Below are positions 18,073-26,379 of a DNA stretch of 57,693 nt, in pieces. How positions within the stretch are numbered: position 1 is the first letter of the stretch; each line of letters opens with the position of its first letter. The stretch lies in contig JAAFJU010000016.1 of the NCBI GenBank assembly GCA_013298165.1, positions 1-57,693 of the forward strand, given 5' to 3'. The notes beneath the pieces are model-generated. The model was not told where the DNA came from. It saw only the letters and a program-made list of their open reading frames with translations, and did no database searches. The stretch is from Synechococcales cyanobacterium bin31.maxbin.ball.101 (GTDB taxonomy: Bacteria; Cyanobacteriota; Cyanobacteriia; Leptolyngbyales; Leptolyngbyaceae). Position numbers and translations under genes: made by a program.

Positions 18073-18738
18073 ATGAGAATTTATAGATTTTGGGAACGGA
18101 TTCCAGCTTTTCAATCTAAATTCAATATGTCTCATCGATCTAGTGTTTCTGTACTCAAGCGTCTGCTTGATATTGTGGGTAGTTTGATTGGTTTAGGGAT
18201 TCTCGCCTTGGTGTTTATTCCGATCGTCATTGCGATTAAATTAGACAGCCCTGGGTCCATTTTCTACGAGCAAACGCGCTGTGGATTAAATGGACGACCG
18301 TTTCAGATCCGCAAGTTTCGATCGATGGTGGTGGATGCTGAGGCATTGAAATCATCGATTAAAAATGAAGCGGAAGGGTTTATTTTTAAGAATAAGTCTG
18401 ATCCGCGTGTGACCCGCGTGGGCAAGATTCTGCGGAAGACCAGTTTGGATGAGTTGCCTCAGTTTTGGAATGTGTTGATGGGGGATATGAGTCTTGTGGG
18501 GACTCGTCCGCCCACCCTTGATGAGGTCCAATGCTACCAGCCGCATCATTGGCAGCGCCTTGCGGTGAAGCCGGGGATCACGGGAGAGTGGCAGGTCTAT
18601 GGCCGATCGACGGTACAGAACTTCGAGCAAATTGTTCAACTTGATCTGCGGTATCAAGATCGTTGGAGCATTTTGTATGATCTGCTGCTGATTTTTAAAA
18701 CCGTCAAAGTGGTTCTATTCCGCGAAGGTGCTTACTAG
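18073..18738 (+). CDS. Priming sugar transferase (undecaprenyl-phosphate sugar-1-phosphate transferase)
   Basis: This 221-residue monotopic phosphoglycosyl transferase is of the WbaP/WcaJ/ExoY catalytic-domain type. It has one N-terminal membrane segment (IVGSLIGLGILALVFIPIVIA, about 36-56) followed by the core motifs SIFYEQTRCGLNGRPFQIRK, FRSM, LRKTSLDELPQFWNVLMGD, SLVGTRPPT and KPGITGEWQVYGRS. It loads the first sugar phosphate onto the lipid carrier at the inner face of the plasma membrane. It is the first gene of the plus-strand EPS run and is followed by a terminator-like hairpin, perhaps an attenuator. The minimal form lacks the extra N-terminal helices of WcaJ. Confidence 0.92.
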   Translation: MRIYRFWERIPAFQSKFNMSHRSSVSVLKRLLDIVGSLIGLGILALVFIPIVIAIKLDSPGSIFYEQTRCGLNGRPFQIRKFRSMVVDAEALKSSIKNEAEGFIFKNKSDPRVTRVGKILRKTSLDELPQFWNVLMGDMSLVGTRPPTLDEVQCYQPHHWQRLAVKPGITGEWQVYGRSTVQNFEQIVQLDLRYQDRWSILYDLLLIFKTVKVVLFREGAY

Positions 18739-18753
18739 ATTGTGAATCATTTC

Positions 18754-18787
18754 ATCATCCCTCTGACTGTAAGGGGGATGATTTTTG
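18754..18787 (+). terminator. Hairpin with T run after the sugar transferase gene
   Basis: ATCATCCC (18754-18761) pairs with GGGATGAT (18775-18782), followed by TTTTG. It may end or attenuate the transcript before the rest of the EPS genes. Confidence 0.7.
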
Positions 18788-18862
18788 TTGTTTGTCTTGC
18801 TTTTTGTTTGCTTTTTGTTTGCTTTCCATTGTCTTTTATTGCCCCCACCTTTCTACACTCCT

Positions 18863-20182
18863 ATGCAAAGCCCTACCCTTTCGAATTCATCTTCTAATTC
18901 ACCTGCGAATTTCTCAAATCTCTCCCATCTCCGAAAGCCTGTGCTGACTATCTTTTTTCAGTTTAACCCTTGGAAAACGAGTCTGGGTGGGATTCAGACC
19001 ATTATCCGATCGTTCATTAAATATGCGCCGGACACCTTTGAGATTCGCTTAGTCGGGACAGGTGATGAAGACACACCCGCCCGTCTCGGTTGGCAAACGA
19101 AGGTTTTGGAAGGACGCAGTATTGAGTTTCTGCCGTTGTTTGATTTGCCTGAAGATAACCATCGCAAGCGGCTTCCGACCACGGTGCAATATACCGCTGC
19201 CCTGCTCAAACGATCGCTTCTCAAAAATGACTGTGCTTCGGACTTTATGCATTTTCATCGAATTGAGCCGACGATGATCAGTTTGCCTTGGTCCGGTGAA
19301 AAGACTTTCTTTTTGCACAATGATATCCAACAGCATATGGCCCCTAGCACGGGTAAAAATGTGATCTTGTGGCGACGGTTTCCAGCGGCTTACTATGCCA
19401 TGGAACGCCTGCTGGTGAAGCAGTTTGACGAAATCCTGTCCTGCAATACCAATTCGATCGAGGTCTATTGCCAACAATATCCAGAGCTAGCCGATCGGAT
19501 TCACTTTATTAAAAACAGCTTTGATGGCGATGTCTTTTTTCCAGTCAGTGAGGAAACGCGCGATCGGTTGCGGGGCGAATTAGCGCAAGAGTTGAATCTT
19601 CCGTCCGATCGACAGTTTTTGCTCTTTGCTGGACGACTCCATCCCCAAAAGGATCCCTTGTTACTACTAGAAGCCTTCCATCACGTCACGTCACCGAGGG
19701 CGCATTTATTAATTGCAGGCGATGGAGAACTCATGATGCCGCTAAAAGAACGCATTGCGAGTCTGAATCTAGAGAATCGAGTCACGCTTTTAGGTCCCGT
19801 TCCTCAATCCAAACTGGCCCAACTCCATCGTCTCAGTGAGAGCTTTGTCCTGAGCAGTGTCTTTGAAGGATTGCCCTTAGTAGCGTTAGAAACGCTGGCC
19901 TGTGGGACGCGCCTGGTGACGACGGATGCTGGGGATACGCCCAATATTTTGCAGCCCAATACGGGAATTGTGGTGGCCGATCGCAACGCCACCGCATTAG
20001 CCGTCGCTATCGATCGAATTTTACAAAACCCCGAAGCCTTTCCCCGCGAAATCTGTGCCCAGTCAGTGCAAGCCTATTCCGCAAGGTCGATCGTCCAGTC
20101 TGTCTTTGATGCGATGTATCAGCGCTGGTGCGATCGAATCACCCTGGAGGGAGATGAAGCGGGGAATCTCAATATAGGTTAA
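18863..20182 (+). CDS. Glycosyltransferase family 4 (GT-B)
   Basis: This is a 439-residue cytosolic enzyme when started at the ATG at 18863. The frame is open to a TTG at 18785, but that would begin inside the terminator hairpin and add a Leu/Phe-rich stretch of 26 residues. The C-terminal GT-B nucleotide-sugar domain is clear: LLFAGRLHPQKDPLLLLEAF, LLIAGDGELMMPL, VTLLGPVPQSKLAQLH and SSVFEGLPLVALETLACGT with the E-x7-E pattern. The N-domain shows SLGGIQTIIRSF, typical of the acceptor side. It presumably extends the EPS repeat unit; the sugar is unknown. Confidence 0.9.
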   Translation: MQSPTLSNSSSNSPANFSNLSHLRKPVLTIFFQFNPWKTSLGGIQTIIRSFIKYAPDTFEIRLVGTGDEDTPARLGWQTKVLEGRSIEFLPLFDLPEDNHRKRLPTTVQYTAALLKRSLLKNDCASDFMHFHRIEPTMISLPWSGEKTFFLHNDIQQHMAPSTGKNVILWRRFPAAYYAMERLLVKQFDEILSCNTNSIEVYCQQYPELADRIHFIKNSFDGDVFFPVSEETRDRLRGELAQELNLPSDRQFLLFAGRLHPQKDPLLLLEAFHHVTSPRAHLLIAGDGELMMPLKERIASLNLENRVTLLGPVPQSKLAQLHRLSESFVLSSVFEGLPLVALETLACGTRLVTTDAGDTPNILQPNTGIVVADRNATALAVAIDRILQNPEAFPREICAQSVQAYSARSIVQSVFDAMYQRWCDRITLEGDEAGNLNIG

Positions 20183-20315
20183 TGGCTTTAAAGTTTGTAT
20201 TTTATTGCTTTCTGTAATTTTCCTGTTTTTTATAGTCACGCCAACTCTCATCAGTGATGTTGGATTGTTATTGTTCGCAAATTGTTGAACCTGTTTTCCA
20301 GGAGAGCCTGCATAG

Positions 20316-22628
20316 ATGAAATCTAACAACAACACTAGCGCTGGTAATCCGATTGACAGAAATGGTAACGCCGATCGAGCGCCTATTCGTAATATTCAGC
20401 AGAGTCAGTCCTCTAGATCGCCGCAGTCGATCGACTCCTTGGAGCAGTTTGATTTTCAGCAGTATGGGGCATTGATTAAGCGCCGCTGGCAGCCTGCTTT
20501 GGGTATTTTTGTGTTGACTTTGACCCTGGCTACCCTAGCGGCTCAAAATCAAAAACCTAGCTATGTTGCCACAGGTAAAATAACCCTCAAGGCCAACCGT
20601 CTACCGACCTTAACGGGACTCGGGAGCAATGCCAATGGCGAAGTCTCGAATGGCATGGGCGCAATTTCTAACCTGACACCCCAAAGCAGTCCGCTGCGGA
20701 CTGAAGCTGAGAAACTTTTGTCAAAACCTGTACTGGAAAAGACGATCGCCGCGCTCAAGCTCAAGGATGCGTCCGGTCAATTGCTAGAGCCTGAAGACTT
20801 GATTCCTCGGTTGAAGGTGAAGGAAATTGCTGGAGCGGATGTCTTAAGCTTGACCTACACTGACGGAAATGCTGAACAGGCCGCTAAGCTGGTCAATCAG
20901 TTGATGAAGGAGTACATCAAGCACAATGTAATCGAACATCGATCGGAAGCCGCCGCCGCACGATCGTTTATTGCGAAACAGCTTCCCAAGACCGAAGCCG
21001 TCGTCACCCAAGCCGATCGGGCAGTGCGTGATTTTAAAGAAAAAACAGGCATTACGGATCTGGAATACACTGGGAAACAGCTCGTTACAGCGCTATCCGA
21101 GGCTGAAACTCAGATCACCCGATCGAAAACAGAATTAACCGAAGCGAATTCTCGCTATTTGTCCCTGCGCGATCGCATCGGCATGTCCCCTGGGGACGCA
21201 GTGAACGCCAGTACCTTAAGCCAAGCGGCTCCTGTCCAGCAAGCCCAAGCCCAATGGCAACAGCTTCAGGCACAACTGCGTCTAGCCCGTGAAAACAATA
21301 CTGAAGAACATCCGACGATTGTTAAATTGAAGGCACAGGAGGCAACGCTAGAGCGAACCTTGCAGGAACGCATTGGACAGACGATCGGAACCGCCACTAC
21401 GCCCCAGAGTTTAAACATGGGAGATGTCAAGCAGGGCATGGTCAAGGAATATGTTGCTAGTGAATTGGCGAGGGCCAGCGTTAGCGATCGGTTGGCCGTG
21501 CTCAATGCGGCTCGCAATGACTATCGACTGCGATTGGATGCGCTGCCTCGCATTGAGCAGCAAGATCGGGAGTTGCGTCGTCGTCTCGCAGCGGCCCAAG
21601 AGACCTATCAAAGTCTGCTGAAGCGGCTTCAAGAAGTGAGTCTCGCAGAACAGCAAAACGTCGGGACAGCTAGCATTGTCGAAATGGCCAGTAAGCCGAA
21701 ATTACCCAGTGGCTCGGCAAAACAAATGCTGATGGTGATGGGGATTTTGGGTGGATTACTGGCCGGGATTGGGATCATGTTGATCTTGGAAATGGGCGAT
21801 CGATCGGTTAAAACCATCAAGGATGCCCGTGCCCTCTACGGCTATGCCTGGTTGGGCAATATTCCCTGGGTTGGCAAGGTGCGCAAGAAAGGTCGGGATT
21901 GGATCATTCCAGAAATCCCTGTGCGAGATGCGCCGCGATCGGGTGTCAGTGCGACCTATCGAATGCTACAAGCGAACTTGAGGTTTTTAAACTTTGATCA
22001 GTCGTTGAAGAGCATTGTGATTACCAGTGCAGTCCCTCAGGAAGGGAAGTCTACGATCGCGGCCAATCTTGCTGCAACGATGGCTCAACTGGGTCGGAAG
22101 ACATTGCTGATTGATGCCGATCTCCATCATCCTTCTCAACATCAAATCTGGAGCTTAGCAAATGCGAGTGGACTCAGTAATGTGATCGTGGGACAGACGC
22201 CCTTGAAGATTGCGATCGAATCTCCCATGGAGAATCTAGATGTAATTGCAGGGGGAATCATTCCACCGAATCCTTTGGCACTTCTGGACTCGAAGCGGAT
22301 GAGTGCCTTGATGGCGCAGTTAGAAAATGACTACGACTTCATCATCATTGACGCGCCGCCCTTGGGTGTGGAAGCGGAAGCATTGACGCTTGGCAAACTC
22401 GCGGATGGCGTGCTACTGGTTGCCCGTCCTGGCATTTTGGAACATCAAAGTGCAAAGCGTGCCAAGGAACTGCTTCAGCAATCGCACCAAAACGTTTTGG
22501 GTTTGGTGGTCAATGGATTCCTCAGCGAAAGCCAAATTCCCAACCTGAGCTACTACGATCACACCGAACAGCAACCCTTATCCGATCGGCGCTCCAAGGG
22601 TGAAACACAAGTCGCATCTCGTCGCTAA
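20316..22628 (+). CDS. Wzc-like polysaccharide co-polymerase with BY-kinase domain
   Basis: This 770-residue inner-membrane protein controls chain length and polymerisation in Wzy-dependent export. It has an N-terminal transmembrane segment (ALGIFVLTLTLATLAA, about 65-80), a Wzz-type periplasmic domain with long coiled coils (about 90-440) and a second transmembrane helix (MLMVMGILGGLLAGIGIMLIL, about 472-492). A cytosolic BY-kinase domain follows, with Walker A PQEGKST (about 574-580), Walker A' LLIDADLHHP (about 595-604) and Walker B DFIIIDAPP (about 673-681). The C-terminus has only an isolated YY pair, not a long tyrosine cluster. The ribosome site AGGAGAG is good. Confidence 0.92.
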   Translation: MKSNNNTSAGNPIDRNGNADRAPIRNIQQSQSSRSPQSIDSLEQFDFQQYGALIKRRWQPALGIFVLTLTLATLAAQNQKPSYVATGKITLKANRLPTLTGLGSNANGEVSNGMGAISNLTPQSSPLRTEAEKLLSKPVLEKTIAALKLKDASGQLLEPEDLIPRLKVKEIAGADVLSLTYTDGNAEQAAKLVNQLMKEYIKHNVIEHRSEAAAARSFIAKQLPKTEAVVTQADRAVRDFKEKTGITDLEYTGKQLVTALSEAETQITRSKTELTEANSRYLSLRDRIGMSPGDAVNASTLSQAAPVQQAQAQWQQLQAQLRLARENNTEEHPTIVKLKAQEATLERTLQERIGQTIGTATTPQSLNMGDVKQGMVKEYVASELARASVSDRLAVLNAARNDYRLRLDALPRIEQQDRELRRRLAAAQETYQSLLKRLQEVSLAEQQNVGTASIVEMASKPKLPSGSAKQMLMVMGILGGLLAGIGIMLILEMGDRSVKTIKDARALYGYAWLGNIPWVGKVRKKGRDWIIPEIPVRDAPRSGVSATYRMLQANLRFLNFDQSLKSIVITSAVPQEGKSTIAANLAATMAQLGRKTLLIDADLHHPSQHQIWSLANASGLSNVIVGQTPLKIAIESPMENLDVIAGGIIPPNPLALLDSKRMSALMAQLENDYDFIIIDAPPLGVEAEALTLGKLADGVLLVARPGILEHQSAKRAKELLQQSHQNVLGLVVNGFLSESQIPNLSYYDHTEQQPLSDRRSKGETQVASRR

Positions 22629-22653
22629 ACGTCCCCAAATTTTAAATTATTTT

Positions 22654-23817
22654 ATGTTCAAACCCTTTACTCAAGGCTCCTCGATCGCGCTCCTAAGTCT
22701 GACCGTTTTGGGAACGATCGCGCCTTACGCTCAAGCGATCGAAGCTCAAGCGGGAGCCAACCCAACCCTAACGAATCCCGCATTTAATCCAACCGTTAAC
22801 CCAACCGCTAATCCAACCACTAATCCAGCCACCACAAACCCTCGCCCCATCACCCCATCACCCGCCACCCTACCACCAAAAACTCCCATCCTCCCTCCAG
22901 CCAACGACACCTACCGTCTCGGGTCAGGTGATCATCTAGACATCAACGTCTTTGACGCACCTGAATTTACCGGAAGCCGAATCATTGCCCCCGACGGCAC
23001 GGTCAGCCTTCCTATCGTCGGTCCCATTCCCGCCGCAGGCCGATCGCCGGAACAACTCACCCAAGATTTGCAAACCAAACTCAAACGCTGGTTAAAGAAG
23101 CCTGTCGTTTCGATCGGTGTCACCCAATTTCGGCCTTTGTTGGTTAGCGTCGCAGGCGAAGTCCAACGCCCTGGACCGCTGCAACTGCGCAGCATTCCCA
23201 ATGAGATCAAGTCCGACAATTCCAGCATTCCCTCTACTGCTCCAACGCTGACCTTGCCCACTCTCAGCGCGGCTGTCACCAATGCCGGGGGACTCACGAA
23301 GGATGCAGATATTCGCCAAGTGACCCTGAGGCGAGGCAATAACAGCATCAAAATTGATCTCTGGGCGGGTCTGACCTCTGACCAAGCTCCCCCCGACTAT
23401 TTACTTCAAGATGGCGACTCTATCTTTGTACCGAAACTCAATCCTCAGGATGTCCTCGATCGGCGTCTCCTCGCCAAGTCCAGTTTGGCTCCTAAAACCA
23501 TTCGAGTCCGAGTTGTGGGGGAAGTGAAAAAACCGGGTGAAGTGGATGTGACGCCGAATAGCACGATTTCCAGTGCGGTGGCGATCGCGGGCGGTCCTAC
23601 GGACAAGGCGCGCATGGAAGAGGTGAGTCTTGTGCGGCTGGGAGATGATGGCCGGATTCAGGAGCAGCGCATGGACTTGAGTAAGTTGATTGATAGTCAA
23701 CAGGTTCAAGATGGCGATGTGGTGCTGGTGCCAAAGAGTTCTAATTCCAGTTTCTTGGATGTCGTGGGTCAAGTGGTTCCGCCCTTGGGAATTTTGTTCA
23801 ATCTCTTTAAGAAATAG
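22654..23817 (+). CDS. Wza-like outer-membrane polysaccharide export protein (SLBB)
   Basis: This 387-residue exported protein has a signal peptide (IALLSLTVLGTIAPYAQA) followed by an Asn/Pro/Thr repeat linker (NPT, about residues 40-70). The Poly_export domain (YRLGSGDHLDINVFDAPEFTG ... KLKRWLKKPVVSI) comes next, then two SLBB-type domains (VAGEVQRPGPLQL; VVGEVKKPGEVDV). It forms the outer-membrane/periplasmic channel for the polymer. No lipobox is visible, unlike E. coli Wza, so anchoring may differ. I start at the ATG at 22654 because an upstream start at 22600 would overlap the Wzc-like gene and put 18 polar residues before the signal peptide. It belongs to the EPS operon. Confidence 0.9.
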   Translation: MFKPFTQGSSIALLSLTVLGTIAPYAQAIEAQAGANPTLTNPAFNPTVNPTANPTTNPATTNPRPITPSPATLPPKTPILPPANDTYRLGSGDHLDINVFDAPEFTGSRIIAPDGTVSLPIVGPIPAAGRSPEQLTQDLQTKLKRWLKKPVVSIGVTQFRPLLVSVAGEVQRPGPLQLRSIPNEIKSDNSSIPSTAPTLTLPTLSAAVTNAGGLTKDADIRQVTLRRGNNSIKIDLWAGLTSDQAPPDYLLQDGDSIFVPKLNPQDVLDRRLLAKSSLAPKTIRVRVVGEVKKPGEVDVTPNSTISSAVAIAGGPTDKARMEEVSLVRLGDDGRIQEQRMDLSKLIDSQQVQDGDVVLVPKSSNSSFLDVVGQVVPPLGILFNLFKK

Positions 23818-23854
23818 CCTGATACCAAATCTAGTGATGAATAAAGCATCCTGG

Positions 23855-23889
23855 CGAACCGCCCCCCAGCCCCCAATTCTGGGGGAGCC
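23855..23889. repeat. Family A repeat, half copy 5
   Basis: CGAACCGCCCCCCAG followed by CCCCCAATTCTGGGGG is present, but the second half of the palindrome is lost. It lies in the spacer between the Wza-like and Wzx-like genes, inside the operon. Confidence 0.75.
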
Positions 23890-23925
23890 AGATTCAATTT
23901 CCGGTCCCCAACTCCCCAAATCCCT

Positions 23926-25302
23926 ATGAGTCTTCGTTCAAAAATTCTGCAAGGAAGTCTGTACCTCGTCATGCGCGAGGGCTTTGGGATGGTGCTGAGT
24001 ATTGCAGCGATGTTCCTGATTACCCGTGCGATCGGACCGGGGCAATATGGGATTTTTGCGTCGGCCTATGGGTTGACCATCTTTTTGCAGAGCTTTGGCA
24101 ACCTGGGTATTGGCGTTTATTTAGTCCGTCAAGAAGGGGAACGGGAGGCGCGACTATCGCACCAGGCGTTTGCTTTATTTATCGTGCTGGGGGGCTTGGT
24201 GATTTCGATCGCCGCCCTAGCCGCACCGTTGATTGAGTCCTGGTCTCGACTCAATGGACTGACCCAGATTTTGCAAATGCTATTGCTGTTTTCATTTCCA
24301 ATGCTGTTGGCCCAAGTTCCACTGGCGGAATTAGAACATCAATTGCAATTTAAACGCATTGCTTGGGTGGAATTGTTGGGGCAATTGCTATATGTCTTGA
24401 TTGCGTTTCCTTTAGCACAAAAAGGCTTTGGGGCTTGGGCACCTGCGATCGGCTGGTGTGCCCAGCAAATGCAGAGTTTTGTTCTCCTGATGCTCTGTGC
24501 CAAGTACCGTCCCCGCTGGGTTTGGGATATGGCGTTAATTCGGGATATGTTGGCCTATAGTATGGGCATTTCGGCGTCGGGTTGGGTTTGGTCGCTTCAG
24601 TCTTTGATTAGTCCGTTGATTGTGGGTCGCTTTGCGGGCGAGGCGGCGGTGGGCTATGTGGCCTTGGCGATTCGCTTAGTGGATGTGTTGGGCTTTGCGA
24701 AGGGCGCGACCTACCGGATTTCGATCGCAGCCCTAGCAAAGGTTCAGGGCGATCGCGATCGGTTGCGGCGGGCGGTGAGTGAAGGCATGGGATTGCAGAT
24801 TTTAGCCTTGGGTCCATTGCTGGTGGGTGCGGCTTGGATTAGTCCTTATCTGCTGCCGTTGGCGTTTGGGGATAAGTGGAATCCCGTGATGGAAGTCTAT
24901 CCCTACATTGCCCTTTGCTACATGAGTAATGCGTTGTTTAATCTCCATACTTCTGTGTTGTATGTGCTTAAAAAACCGGGTCAAGTGACGATGTTTCATG
25001 CGGCTTATGTGTTGGTCTTTGCGATATCTGCGTTTGTGTTAGTTCCGAATATGCGACATGTGGGTTATGGCGTTGCGGATACGATCGCAATCTTTACCTA
25101 CGGCATTATCCATCTTTCTCTAGCCCGATCGGTGGGGAGTCCTGACTATCGATTGCCGCTACTCTGGTGGGCCGGGTTTTCGATCGCTCTCTTCCAATCG
25201 GTGCTGGGCTGGGGAGTGGCTGTAGTGTTGGCGTTTATCCTACTCATTCCCAGCACCCGCAACAAAATTCAAGGCTACGTGCAGAGTATGCAGGAGGCTT
25301 GA
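23926..25302 (+). CDS. Wzx-like oligosaccharide flippase
   Basis: This 458-residue protein has about 12-14 hydrophobic helices and the MOP-superfamily start (LRSKILQGSLYLVMREGFGMVLSIAAMFLITRAIGPGQYG). It would flip lipid-linked repeat units to the periplasmic face. Motifs such as GPGQYGIFASAYGL and the internal AGEAAVGYVALAIRLVD are typical of the polysaccharide biosynthesis/transport family. It lies between Wza-like and a GT2 gene in the same direction. The following GT2 start is 4 nt after its stop, so they are one transcription unit. Confidence 0.88.
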   Translation: MSLRSKILQGSLYLVMREGFGMVLSIAAMFLITRAIGPGQYGIFASAYGLTIFLQSFGNLGIGVYLVRQEGEREARLSHQAFALFIVLGGLVISIAALAAPLIESWSRLNGLTQILQMLLLFSFPMLLAQVPLAELEHQLQFKRIAWVELLGQLLYVLIAFPLAQKGFGAWAPAIGWCAQQMQSFVLLMLCAKYRPRWVWDMALIRDMLAYSMGISASGWVWSLQSLISPLIVGRFAGEAAVGYVALAIRLVDVLGFAKGATYRISIAALAKVQGDRDRLRRAVSEGMGLQILALGPLLVGAAWISPYLLPLAFGDKWNPVMEVYPYIALCYMSNALFNLHTSVLYVLKKPGQVTMFHAAYVLVFAISAFVLVPNMRHVGYGVADTIAIFTYGIIHLSLARSVGSPDYRLPLLWWAGFSIALFQSVLGWGVAVVLAFILLIPSTRNKIQGYVQSMQEA

Positions 25303-25305
25303 AGG

Positions 25306-26346
25306 ATGGCCACCTGTCATTCATTTACAACCGATCATTCATTTACAACAATGGAATTATCAAATCCCGCTGAAAGTTCGAATGCAAGTTCTAGCGTAAA
25401 TCCTGTCCCAGATCTGTTGCCAAACCCGTCCTCGAAAATTGCCCTTAGTTTTGTCATTAATAACTACAATTACGATCGGTTTCTCACTGATGCTATTACC
25501 TCTGCCCTGAACCAAACAGATGTCGTTCAAAACTTTGAAGTGATTGTGGTGGACGACGGCTCGACGGATGATTCGCAAACTATTTTGAATCATTTTACGC
25601 CACACATTCACACGGTGTTAAAACCCAATGGAGGGCAAGCTTCGGCTTTTAATGCGGGATTTATGGCAAGCCAGGGAGAATGGGTTTGTTTTTTGGATGC
25701 GGATGATTGTGCGCGACCGGATAAAGCGGCAAGGATTTTGCAGATTGCGGACGACTATCCTCAGGCTGAATGGATCTTCCATCCGCTGCAACCCGTCGAT
25801 GAATGGCTCAATCCCCTACTCGCCACCTGTGATCAAACGGGAGCAACGCTCCTAAATCTCCGATCGGACCTGACCCACGGCAAACTCAAAAGCAATGCAT
25901 TGCCGTTTCCAATCCCTGCAACCTCGGGACTCTGCATTCGCCGATCGCTCCTCACCCAAATTTTGCCCATGCCGGAGTCCGAAGGCATTACTTTGAATGA
26001 TACCTATTTGCAGTTTGCGGCGCTGGGGAATCGGCCTGGGGTCTTTTTAAATGAGCCTTTAGCGGCACAGCGATACCACGGCAGTAATTCCTTTATTACG
26101 CAATCCCGTCCTGAACTCAATGCCCGGATCATGCTCTTAACAGCCTATTGGTTGCGCCAAAACTTTCCCCATTTAGCGGCATTTTCTAATGTGCTGTTGT
26201 CGCAGTCATTGGTTCATCAATGGCGATCGCGTCAGCCCTTATCGCCCAATGAGCAAGCTTTAATGACCAACTACCTCGCGAGTCTTTCGGGGTTCGATCG
26301 GGTTTATATCTATCTCAAAGCGGTCTATCGCTTTTTGCGGAATTAG
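25306..26346 (+). CDS. Glycosyltransferase family 2 in the EPS operon
   Basis: This 346-residue GT-A enzyme has FVINNYNYDRFLTDAITSAL, the donor-binding VIVVDDGSTDDSQ, GGQASAFNAGFMASQGEW and the metal site CFLDADDCARPDKA. The ATG at 25306 follows GGAGGCTTGAAGG, a good ribosome site within the end of the flippase gene. A second ATG at 25351 would also leave the domain intact. It likely adds a sugar to the repeat unit. The region between residues 1 and 40 is low-complexity (Ser/Asn/Pro). Confidence 0.87.
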   Translation: MATCHSFTTDHSFTTMELSNPAESSNASSSVNPVPDLLPNPSSKIALSFVINNYNYDRFLTDAITSALNQTDVVQNFEVIVVDDGSTDDSQTILNHFTPHIHTVLKPNGGQASAFNAGFMASQGEWVCFLDADDCARPDKAARILQIADDYPQAEWIFHPLQPVDEWLNPLLATCDQTGATLLNLRSDLTHGKLKSNALPFPIPATSGLCIRRSLLTQILPMPESEGITLNDTYLQFAALGNRPGVFLNEPLAAQRYHGSNSFITQSRPELNARIMLLTAYWLRQNFPHLAAFSNVLLSQSLVHQWRSRQPLSPNEQALMTNYLASLSGFDRVYIYLKAVYRFLRN

Positions 26347-26379
26347 AAGATTTAAGCATTTAATTTTAGGACTGAAACC